A stretch of 5,179 nucleotides of DNA from Candidatus Heimdallarchaeota archaeon AB_125 (GTDB lineage: Archaea > Asgardarchaeota > Heimdallarchaeia > Heimdallarchaeales > Heimdallarchaeaceae): assembly GCA_001940755.1 (NCBI GenBank), contig MEHH01000215.1, positions 1 through 5,179 of the forward strand, read 5' to 3'. Made by a program: the position numbers and the translations under genes. Shown piece by piece: positions 1 through 4,959 of the stretch. The notes beneath the pieces are model-generated. The model was not told where the DNA came from, did no database searches, and saw only the letters and a list, made by a program, of their open reading frames with translations. Position 1 is the stretch's first letter. Each line of letters begins with the position of its first letter.

Positions 1-34
1 ATTTTTACCAAATATTCTTGAGTGCACCTCAAAA

Positions 35-823
35 CTATTCTAGAAAAGCAGCAGTTTTTAAGAGATCAACTAATTTTCTTGCAAATCTAGTTGCAGGAGC
101 ACCATCTATAATTATATGATCAAATTTCAACGCTATATTTAGAATTTCTCTGTTCTCAAGTTTACCCTCAATTATTCGAGGTTGTTCTGATATACCTCCA
201 ATTATTACGTTGACTGGATGATGACCAAGATTAATTGCCCAACCATAGGTACCTTTTGCAAACATACCAAGTGGATTTAGATGAATTGTTCCATTCATTT
301 TTTTCAGATAGAAAGGATTATTACGTAATCTTCTCCAGAATATGAGTTTACGGATGAATTTAGGTAAGGAAAATAGGAAGTCGATTTTTTTCCTGGAAAT
401 AGTAGTTATCCTCTCATCTTTATCAGGATATTGAGCTGCTCTTATCTCGTCGTGTAATTGTTGAAGACTTTTCTCGTTTGCTTTTCTGAGTACTAATATA
501 GAGGGGAAGTGCTTCCCATCAATTATCTTCTCAATAGGCACGGAAATATCAACATCATCAAAGTAAATTAAGTTCCTACCTTTCTTTGCTGCTTGAACCT
601 TTTTGTTTTCATCAATAGCCATTGCTACACATTTAGCAACCCAAGATGTAAATGACAAACTTGTCCCCTTAGTCTCTTTATAACAAGCGAATATTCTTCT
701 AGCTTCAGTTATGTCTGTTTCTAACAGACCAGTCATATAGAACCTATTTCGAGAGAATAGAGTAGTTTCTTCTTGAAACTTGCGCTTAAATGGTTTTGTT
801 GTATATTTACCAATCTTATCCAT
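35..823 (-). CDS. Stand-alone 2-oxoacid dehydrogenase acyltransferase (E2) catalytic-domain protein
   Basis: This 262-residue protein belongs to the chloramphenicol-acetyltransferase-like fold family of E2 catalytic domains. The sequence shows the family's C-terminal active-site motif HxxxDG as DHIIIDGAP, with H236, D240 and G241, preceded by the strand NVIIGGI (205-211). The N-terminal half has the typical FTSWVAKCVAMAI helix (58-70) and the VDISVPIE strand (91-98). There is no lipoyl domain and no peripheral-subunit-binding domain, so it cannot be the core of a normal pyruvate or 2-oxoacid dehydrogenase complex. A basic, aromatic-rich insert at about 145-175 (FLFSLPKFIRK, then IFWRRLRNN) lies mid-domain. 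The start is an ATG with a weak GAAGAGA purine tract 2 bases upstream. No E1 or E3 gene is nearby. Acyl transfer from a CoA thioester is likely by family, but the substrate is unknown. Family assignment is firm; function is open. Confidence 0.85.
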   Translation of the reverse strand: MDKIGKYTTKPFKRKFQEETTLFSRNRFYMTGLLETDITEARRIFACYKETKGTSLSFTSWVAKCVAMAIDENKKVQAAKKGRNLIYFDDVDISVPIEKIIDGKHFPSILVLRKANEKSLQQLHDEIRAAQYPDKDERITTISRKKIDFLFSLPKFIRKLIFWRRLRNNPFYLKKMNGTIHLNPLGMFAKGTYGWAINLGHHPVNVIIGGISEQPRIIEGKLENREILNIALKFDHIIIDGAPATRFARKLVDLLKTAAFLE

Positions 824-854
824 TTCTCTTCAAATAGAATCTTTTTTGCTCATT

Positions 855-864
855 CTTAAATTTT
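855..864 (-). promoter_or_regulatory. Putative TATA box of the acyltransferase gene
   Basis: Read on the minus strand this is AAAATTTAAG, centred about 36 bases upstream of the ATG at 823. Transcription would start near 833 and leave a leader of about 10 bases. It overlaps one arm of the inverted repeat at 861-888. The assignment rests on position and base composition only. Confidence 0.3.
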
Positions 865-888
865 ATCGAGCAACAAAAAGCGATAAAA
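861..888. repeat. Perfect 8-bp inverted repeat, possible operator
   Basis: TTTTATCG (861-868) is mirrored exactly by CGATAAAA (881-888) across a 12-base spacer, so the arm centres are 20 bp apart, about two helical turns. It lies in the 101-base gap between the FTR gene and the acyltransferase gene, and its proximal arm overlaps the likely TATA element. That suits a binding site for a dimeric repressor. Read on the minus strand, the T-rich spacer (CTTTTTGTTGCT) and arms could also help terminate the upstream redox operon. Confidence 0.4.
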
Positions 889-924
889 CTAGTTATAGAT
901 TGTTTTAGTTGAATCTAAGGAAGT

Positions 925-1260
925 TTACCATTTTTCTTCAGGTCTTCTTTCTGGAATCATTTCAATCTCTACTTTGAAATCAAAATCTGGATCAAGAAAT
1001 AATGCGCAGTAGCAGCGACCAAACTCATCAATATCTGGTTGAGCATAATCACATGGACACATAATATCTCTGTCAAATTTCATATCTTCGTAACTATCTC
1101 TGCAAGGGCAATTAAAATAACCTACTCTATTATAATAATCTTTCAAACCATCAACAAGCATATCAAGAGTTCCATCATCATTAGGATGGAGAATCCATCC
1201 TCTTTTATCAGCAACTTGTTTTACATATTTTGAAACATCTTCAGCTGTTTTCTCTTTCAT
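925..1260 (-). CDS. Ferredoxin:thioredoxin/disulfide reductase catalytic subunit (FTR beta type)
   Basis: The protein is 111 residues from the ATG at 1260. It carries the FTR signature of three Cys-x-Cys motifs: CPC (51-53), CPC (68-70) and CYC (83-85), followed by ALFL. By alignment to plant and cyanobacterial FTR, C51, C68, C70 and C83 would bind the [4Fe-4S] cluster. C53 and C85 would form the adjacent redox disulfide that takes electrons from ferredoxin and passes them to a protein disulfide. The central His of the plant CHC motif is Tyr here, and the spacings are 14 and 12 residues instead of 16 and 8. No variable (alpha) subunit is visible. A TTG at 1269 could add three residues, but it lies inside the probable ribosome binding site, so the ATG is preferred. 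The gene follows the glutaredoxin gene by 10 bases and is probably co-translated with it. The family call is strong; the physiological partner is inferred. Confidence 0.9.
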   Translation of the reverse strand: MKEKTAEDVSKYVKQVADKRGWILHPNDDGTLDMLVDGLKDYYNRVGYFNCPCRDSYEDMKFDRDIMCPCDYAQPDIDEFGRCYCALFLDPDFDFKVEIEMIPERRPEEKW

Positions 1261-1263
1261 GAA

Positions 1264-1272
1264 GATCAACCT
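1264..1272 (-). promoter_or_regulatory. Ribosome binding site that decides the FTR start
   Basis: On the minus strand this reads AGGTTGATC, which matches the archaeal/bacterial site AGGTGATC with one extra T. It sits 3 bases before the ATG at 1260 and overlaps the TAG stop of the glutaredoxin gene, which suggests translational coupling. The alternative TTG start is embedded in it. Confidence 0.5.
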
Positions 1273-1585
1273 ATTCTAGAAACATCTCTTTCCAGTTATC
1301 TATATTAAAACCAGCGTAAAACTTATCCCCATCAACTATTAAGAAAGGATATCTGACCATTGTATTGAAAAACTTACTAACAGCTCGCTTGAATTCCCTC
1401 TTATCATCAAAAGGAACCTTATCAACATCAATATATCTATATTTATAGCTATTTTCTTGTAACCATTTCTTCCCCTTATTACACCATTGACATGTGCTTA
1501 GAGCAAGCACAAAGATGTCATTTGTTTGCTTCTCACCATCAATGTTGACTATTTCCCCAGGAATTTTGATATCTTCGAATTTCAT
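1271..1585 (-). CDS. Glutaredoxin-like thiol-disulfide protein (CQWC)
   Basis: This 104-residue cytoplasmic protein has a thioredoxin-fold glutaredoxin core. The FVLALSTCQWC strand-turn (25-35) places the redox pair C32 and C35 at the start of the first helix, followed by NKGKKWL. The strand YRYIDVD (49-55) comes next, and the cis-proline P80 in RYPFLIVDG (78-86) is in the expected place, ending with a GF motif (92-93). A short N-terminal extension (about 1-23, with IPGEIVNIDG) precedes the fold and resembles archaeal members. It probably shuttles electrons to target disulfides. The adjacent FTR catalytic subunit, 10 bases downstream on the same strand, is the likely reductant in place of glutathione. 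The ATG at 1585 has no ribosome binding site, consistent with a near-leaderless first gene. Fold and motif are clear; the client proteins are unknown. Confidence 0.88.
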   Translation of the reverse strand: MKFEDIKIPGEIVNIDGEKQTNDIFVLALSTCQWCNKGKKWLQENSYKYRYIDVDKVPFDDKREFKRAVSKFFNTMVRYPFLIVDGDKFYAGFNIDNWKEMFLE

Positions 1586-1616
1586 TGTATTATCGATTTA
1601 AGTTAGTTTAATGTGC

Positions 1617-1626
1617 TTATAAATCT
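1617..1626. promoter_or_regulatory. TATA-like element in the divergent glutaredoxin/O-methyltransferase promoter region
   Basis: CTTATAAATC reads GATTTATAAG on the other strand, so it resembles an archaeal TATA box both ways. For the minus strand, initiation would fall near 1595, about 10 bases before the glutaredoxin ATG, which fits well. For the plus strand, initiation would fall near 1646, leaving a leader of about 65 bases to the ATG at 1712. The minus-strand role is better supported. Confidence 0.4.
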
Positions 1627-1634
1627 ATATCTTT

Positions 1635-1664
1635 TTCTAGTTCTTTAACACCAATTAACTAGAA
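1635..1664. repeat. Perfect 8-bp inverted repeat near the methyltransferase promoter
   Basis: TTCTAGTT (1635-1642) is matched exactly by AACTAGAA (1657-1664) across 14 bases, with arm centres 22 bp apart. It lies between the divergent glutaredoxin operon and the methyltransferase gene, at the expected start of plus-strand transcription from the box at 1617-1626. The geometry suits a dimeric regulator. It is also weakly self-complementary as RNA, so a 5' leader hairpin is possible. Confidence 0.35.
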
Positions 1665-1711
1665 TTTTGGAAGAAGTTAGCATTTTTATTAAGGAAAGAG
1701 AACAAGTAATC

Positions 1712-2341
1712 ATGATAATAACCAATCCTGAAATTGAGGGATATATGAATACACTTCTTGAAACCAGATCTACTATTTTTAAAGAAGTGGAAGAGTATGC
1801 TGAAAGCATTAGATTTCCAATAATTGAACCATTAGTAGGAGTTTTGTTAAATCAATATTCCCGACTAATAAACGCTAAAAGAATTTTAGAACTAGGCTCA
1901 GGTTTTGGTTATTCAGCTCTATGGTTTTCAGAAGGAATGGATGAAAGTACAAAAATAATTTGTACAGATTTCAAAGAAGAAAACAAAAAACGTGCATTAG
2001 AATATTTTCGAAAAGCAAAAATCCGAACCAAAATTGAATTTAGACTAGGAGATGCAATAAGAATTCTAGATGAAATTGATAGTGATTTTGATATAATCTT
2101 TAACGATGTAGAAAAAGAAGATTATCCAGAGGTTTACAATAAGTCTATTCCAAAATTAAGAAAGGGTGGATTACTGATAACAGATAACACTTTGTGGTAT
2201 GGTAAAGTAACACAAAGTGAGATAAATGACTATCAGACTACAGGGTCGAGAGAATACAACAGATTAGCTTTTACAGACAACAGAGTTTTATCAGTTATTT
2301 TACCCTTACGCGATGGGATTACAATATCTATGAAACTCTAA
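1712..2341 (+). CDS. Class I SAM-dependent, metal-dependent O-methyltransferase (COMT/CCoAOMT-like)
   Basis: The protein is 209 residues from the ATG at 1712. It shows the Rossmann SAM-binding motif ILELGSGFGYSA (58-69), an acidic post-I residue in CTDF (D86), and GDA (113-115). The catechol/caffeoyl-CoA O-methyltransferase metal site appears as D132 in FNDVEKEDY plus D158-N159 in ITDNTLWYGKV, with K135 in the usual catalytic lysine position. The second acid of the DxDK motif is Glu (E134). The end, RVLSVILPLRDGITISMKL, is typical of the family. A TTG at 1667 would add 15 residues, but family members start close to the NPEIEGYM segment and the added residues lack family character, so ATG is preferred. 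The AAGGAAAG tract at 1691-1698 is a distant candidate ribosome binding site. The substrate is probably a catechol or other hydroxylated small molecule, by family only. It runs convergent with ligA. Confidence 0.88.
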   Translation: MIITNPEIEGYMNTLLETRSTIFKEVEEYAESIRFPIIEPLVGVLLNQYSRLINAKRILELGSGFGYSALWFSEGMDESTKIICTDFKEENKKRALEYFRKAKIRTKIEFRLGDAIRILDEIDSDFDIIFNDVEKEDYPEVYNKSIPKLRKGGLLITDNTLWYGKVTQSEINDYQTTGSREYNRLAFTDNRVLSVILPLRDGITISMKL

Positions 2342-2353
2342 AACATTTTATTT

Positions 2354-2420
2354 CGAAAACAAAAAATAAGAAAAGGGAGCGTAGTTAGAATTCTTAATCT
2401 ATATATTTAGATTTGAATTC
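2354..2420 (-). terminator. Hairpin plus T-rich tract at the end of ligA
   Basis: An imperfect stem spans the last codons of ligA. On the minus strand GAATTC-A-AATCT (2420-2409) pairs with AGATT-AA-GAATTC (2400-2388) around an 8-base AT loop. About ten bases later a T-rich run follows (CCCTTTTCTTATTTTTTG, about 2375-2358). The order stem then T tract is that of an intrinsic terminator, and the T tract alone would serve in an archaeon. The 52-base convergent gap holds nothing else recognisable. Confidence 0.4.
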
Positions 2421-2960
2421 TTCCCAACCAATCATTTTCACTCCCAAGGCTGTTGCCTGTTCTTGTCTTTTTTCTCCTGGATTCTCAGCTAGTACTAGAT
2501 AATCTAGACTTTTGGTCACACCTGATCCCCATTCAATGCCTTTAGATTCAACTAAATCTCTTAAATCTCCTTTTGTTATGTCTTCTACTTTACCTGTAAT
2601 GTATATTTTCATCGGTTTTATCACCTTTGTTTTGTTTTGATCAGTGATTCCCAGAAATGAAGCTTGTTTCCTCTCTGGATATTTGATTTTGATTCCATTC
2701 TTGAATAAGTCATCATATCTTTCAGTTTCTCTAACACCATCATGGATGAATTTAGCTGTTATATGAGATATACCTTCAAGTTCCATTAGTTTTTCCACTG
2801 AAGATGCTTTAAGTTCATCAAAGCTGCTAAAGGAATTTGCAAGTTTCTTACCCATAGTAGTTCCTAATTTCTCTATACCCATTGCTGCTAGAAATGTTCT
2901 GAAAGGTAACTCTCTGGTAGTATTTATTGAAGCAAATATTTTTTCTCCGTTTCTACCCAA
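2394..2960 (-). CDS. ligA: NAD-dependent DNA ligase LigA, C-terminal part (HhH repeats and BRCT) downstream of the internal stop
   Basis: This 188-codon frame is the direct continuation of the LigA reading frame after the TAA at 2991-2993; sense reading resumes at 2990. The residues just after the stop, VVTEEQLVELLGRNGEKI, match the start of the second helix-hairpin-helix. Then come further HhH units, MGIEKLGTTMGKKLA (about 477-491 in full LigA numbering) and LMELEGISHITAKF (about 508-521). A BRCT domain (about 563-638) follows, with ITGKVEDIT, a SLDYLV core and EQATALGVKMIGWEEF. It binds DNA and has no catalytic residues. If translated alone, the only start between the stop and the HhH region is the TTG at 2960, which has no visible ribosome binding site, so independent translation looks weak. 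The sequence has no other stop or frameshift, so the lesion is either recent, suppressed, or a base-call error. Confidence 0.85.
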   Translation of the reverse strand: MGRNGEKIFASINTTRELPFRTFLAAMGIEKLGTTMGKKLANSFSSFDELKASSVEKLMELEGISHITAKFIHDGVRETERYDDLFKNGIKIKYPERKQASFLGITDQNKTKVIKPMKIYITGKVEDITKGDLRDLVESKGIEWGSGVTKSLDYLVLAENPGEKRQEQATALGVKMIGWEEFKSKYID

Positions 2961-2990
2961 TAACTCAACTAGTTGTTCTTCTGTTACAAC

Positions 2991-2993
2991 TTA
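2991..2993 (-). other. In-frame TAA stop inside ligA
   Basis: The minus-strand reading is CAC TAC TCA GAT ATA TAA GTT GTA ACA, giving HYSDI-stop-VVT. Most LigA proteins have D-[LI]-Y-x-L-T at this point, so the stop stands where tyrosine is expected. One third-base change from TAT or TAC would create it. Confidence 0.9.
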
Positions 2994-4310
2994 TATATCT
3001 GAGTAGTGTTTAACCAAACCTGAATCGAACAGCTTCTCTAAGCTTTTTCCTCCAATTCCGTCAATGCCTGTTTTTCGAATCCAAGCTCCAATCTGCTGAA
3101 TTGATCTACCTCTACAAATGTCTCCTGTACATAGAAGATTGACTCCTGATTTTATTGTATTAGAGTCACAAGAAGGACATTTATCAGGAAGATTTACTTT
3201 TCCAGTAGTATTCTTAGCTGTTACGCTAATAATCTTAGGAATTACTTCTCCAGATCTCTCAACAAATACAAAATCACCAGGTTTAGCATCTAAATTAATC
3301 AAGAAATCAGCATTGTGTAAGGTTGCTCTGCTAATTACTGCACCTGATACTTCAACAGGTTCTAATTCTGCTACAGGAGTTAAAACAGAAGTTCTCCCAA
3401 CTTGCCAAGTTATTTCATTAAGCTTAGTGGATTTGCCTTTACTCTCAAATTTTAGAGCAATTTGCCATCTAGGATGATGATCAGTAGCTCCAACAGCTTC
3501 TCTATCAGCTGCAAGGTTATATTTGAAAACAACCCCATCTATTTCATAGTCTAAGTCATTTCTTTCAGCTTCTACTTCTCTGAAATGAGTATCAACAGTA
3601 TCGAATGTTGGTGTATCGATTCTTAGGTAATCTGAGATCTCAAATCCCCAAGATTTCAGGGTTTTAGCTTTTTCTTCAATTGTTGAATCATCTTTCCAAC
3701 CTAGTAATTCAAAAGCCATAAAATTAAGTTCTCGATTTTCCATCATACGAGAATCTTTTTGTTTTGTTGTTCCCGCAGCTAAGTTTCTTGGATTGCTATA
3801 TTGTTCATCATCAGGAAGAGAACTATTAATACGATTAAATTCAGAGATTCTCATGTAGAGTTCACCTCGAATCTCAATTCGATTCTCAAATGGAATAGTT
3901 TTAGGAATCGATTCAATTTTCATTATATTCAGTGTAACATCGTCACCTTGTGTACCAGAACCTCTTGTTGCAGCTTGGATCAACCTGGTATTTTCAAAAA
4001 GTATTTTCAGAGAAATTCCATCAACTTTGTAACCCATCATTAAAGGACGATTTTCTGCCCAAGAAATGATTTTATCAACAGTCTTAGCTTTCTGACATGA
4101 AAGCATGGGAGGATTGTGAGTCACATTACCTCCTGAAGGAGCACCTACTATAAACAAAACGGGATTTTCTGGATCTATTTCTCTTAATCTATCTTCAAGA
4201 CTATCGTATTCTGCATCTGAGATCTCTGGTTCTCCATCATAGTATTTGCGTTTATGATAGAGAACTAAGTTCTCAAGTAGTTTTCTTTCCTCATCCACCA
4301 AGTAAATCAC
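2991..4310 (-). CDS. ligA: NAD-dependent DNA ligase LigA, N-terminal and catalytic part
   Basis: LigA seals nicks in duplex DNA using NAD+, releasing AMP and NMN. These 439 residues hold domain Ia with YYDGEPEISDAEYD (23-36, NMN binding). The adenylation domain follows with nucleophile K95 in YKVDG, then ATRGSGTQGDDVT (114-126), RGE (148-150), NPRNLAAG (173-180), YEIDGVVFKYN (255-265) and the motif-V lysine region ALKF (285-288). An OB fold follows (about 297-365, with RSGEVIPKI), then a four-cysteine zinc finger (C378, C381, C394, C399) and the first helix-hairpin-helix (415-430). All catalytic residues that could be checked are intact. Translation starts at GTG 4310 with no ribosome binding site; a TATA-like box at 4337-4345 puts the transcript start about 5 bases upstream. 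Taken literally, the product stops inside the HhH domain, which normally grips DNA, and would probably be impaired. Confidence 0.92.
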   Translation of the reverse strand: MIYLVDEERKLLENLVLYHKRKYYDGEPEISDAEYDSLEDRLREIDPENPVLFIVGAPSGGNVTHNPPMLSCQKAKTVDKIISWAENRPLMMGYKVDGISLKILFENTRLIQAATRGSGTQGDDVTLNIMKIESIPKTIPFENRIEIRGELYMRISEFNRINSSLPDDEQYSNPRNLAAGTTKQKDSRMMENRELNFMAFELLGWKDDSTIEEKAKTLKSWGFEISDYLRIDTPTFDTVDTHFREVEAERNDLDYEIDGVVFKYNLAADREAVGATDHHPRWQIALKFESKGKSTKLNEITWQVGRTSVLTPVAELEPVEVSGAVISRATLHNADFLINLDAKPGDFVFVERSGEVIPKIISVTAKNTTGKVNLPDKCPSCDSNTIKSGVNLLCTGDICRGRSIQQIGAWIRKTGIDGIGGKSLEKLFDSGLVKHYSDI

Positions 4311-4336
4311 TAATCTAGTCTTTTTTGGATTTGCAA

Positions 4337-4345
4337 CTTATATAG
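4337..4345 (-). promoter_or_regulatory. Putative TATA box of ligA
   Basis: The minus strand reads CTATATAAG, a good match to an archaeal TATA box, preceded by an A-rich stretch (TATAA) that could act as a BRE. Its centre is about 31 bases from the GTG at 4310, so the mRNA would be almost leaderless. This agrees with the absence of a ribosome binding site. Confidence 0.5.
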
Positions 4346-4415
4346 TTATAGGGGAGTGCATAATAAAAGTATTAAAAGTAATTTTTGTAATAGAGTTATT
4401 TCTTGAATTCACAAA

Positions 4416-4424
4416 TTTTTTAAG
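4416..4424 (+). promoter_or_regulatory. Weak TATA-like element upstream of pncC
   Basis: TTTTTTAAG lies about 32 bases before the ATG at 4453, which would give a leader of only about 6 bases. The match is poor and rests mostly on position. The rest of the 142-base ligA-pncC gap shows a short direct repeat (AAAAGTA twice, near 4365-4380) and no open frame. Confidence 0.25.
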
Positions 4425-4452
4425 TTTCGCACAAAGAGCTTATTAGAGATAC

Positions 4453-4944
4453 ATGAAAGATAACAAACGTGTTGCTAGTATATTATTAGAAAAGAATTGG
4501 ACCGTCTCAACAGCTGAATCTTGTACAGGAGGACTTTTAGCTCATACAATCACTAATGCATCAGGAAGCTCAAATTATTTTTCAAATGGTTACATAACCT
4601 ATTCTGATGAAGCTAAGATGCAGGAACTGAACATCCCTAAGGATGCAATAGAAGAATTTAGTAGTTATTCAGGAAAAGTTGCGGAATTGATGGCTGAAGA
4701 AGTTCGTAAGAAGTCACATTCAACTTTTGGTATAGCTACTACAGGTATTGCTCCACCAGGTGATTCTTCATCATCTTTCCCAACTGGGACCATTTTCATT
4801 GGTATATCAACTGCAAACAAGCTCGAACATTTTGAATTTTTTTTGAGAAATAAATCTAGAAAACGTTTCAAGAGAAAAGTTGTTAAACTAGCTTTGAACT
4901 TACTTAGAGAGATTGTTACTGAACAGATGTCAAAGAAGACTTGA
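4453..4944 (+). CDS. pncC: Nicotinamide-nucleotide amidase PncC (CinA C-terminal domain family)
   Basis: PncC hydrolyses NMN to nicotinate mononucleotide and ammonia, returning the pyridine ring to NAD synthesis. At 163 residues the protein matches the stand-alone enzyme (about 165) and lacks the N-terminal molybdopterin-binding-like domain of full CinA. It shows TAESCTGG (20-27), where S23 aligns with the catalytic serine. GYITYSDEAK (46-55) follows, where K55 aligns with the catalytic lysine, then the SSYSGKVAELMAEEV helix region (70-84). The glycine loop normally written GIAGPxGG is GIAPPGDSSSS here (98-108), followed by PTGTIFIGI (110-118). The basic C-terminal tail (NKSRKRFKRKVVKLAL) is the usual last helix region. 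It is transcribed away from ligA, whose reaction makes NMN, so the pairing supports the NMN-recycling role. A full CinA partner domain elsewhere cannot be excluded. Confidence 0.88.
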   Translation: MKDNKRVASILLEKNWTVSTAESCTGGLLAHTITNASGSSNYFSNGYITYSDEAKMQELNIPKDAIEEFSSYSGKVAELMAEEVRKKSHSTFGIATTGIAPPGDSSSSFPTGTIFIGISTANKLEHFEFFLRNKSRKRFKRKVVKLALNLLREIVTEQMSKKT

Positions 4945-4959
4945 ATGTTTGTTCTCCTC

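Larger units (their letters stand above)
2394..4310 (-). pseudogene. ligA: Whole ligA locus, full length except one in-frame TAA
   Basis: Read through the TAA, the locus encodes 638 codons in one frame, slightly shorter than the usual 650-670 residues of LigA. Every domain is present and in order: Ia, adenylation, OB, zinc finger, HhH and BRCT. The upstream and downstream parts are separated only by codon 440 (TAA), with no shift of frame. It is labelled a pseudogene because of that stop. The alternatives are a sequencing or assembly error, stop readthrough, or a functional two-part ligase, and the error is the simplest. A cell needs at least one replicative ligase, so a truly dead ligA would imply another ligase elsewhere in the genome. 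Confidence 0.65.

Noticed and set aside
1..34. Possible start of another minus-strand gene after the acyltransferase, with GAGGTG (30-25) as a ribosome binding site
   Set aside because: GAGGTG matches a binding site and codons stay open to the edge, but 34 bases and no ATG are too little to support a gene.
1039..1233. Plus-strand open frame of 64 codons opposite the FTR gene
   Set aside because: It is antisense to a clearly conserved gene, is rich in Ile and Ser as expected of a mirrored frame, and shows no motif.
2991..2993. TAA reassigned as a sense codon throughout the genome
   Set aside because: TAA also terminates the FTR gene, the methyltransferase, ligA itself and the right-edge gene at sensible places, so a global code change is unlikely.
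2961..2993. Programmed frameshift, intein or insertion splitting ligA
   Set aside because: The two parts are in the same frame, with no extra or missing sequence relative to the family. Only one codon is abnormal.
3118..3477. Plus-strand open frame of 119 codons opposite ligA
   Set aside because: It mirrors the OB-fold and zinc-finger coding region of LigA and has no family character.
3801..4043. Plus-strand open frame of 80 codons opposite ligA
   Set aside because: It lies entirely antisense to the LigA adenylation domain and shows no recognisable motif or promoter.
4365..4380. Direct repeat AAAAGTA twice in the ligA-pncC gap
   Set aside because: Seven bases in AT-rich DNA is easily chance; no further copies or regular spacing were seen.
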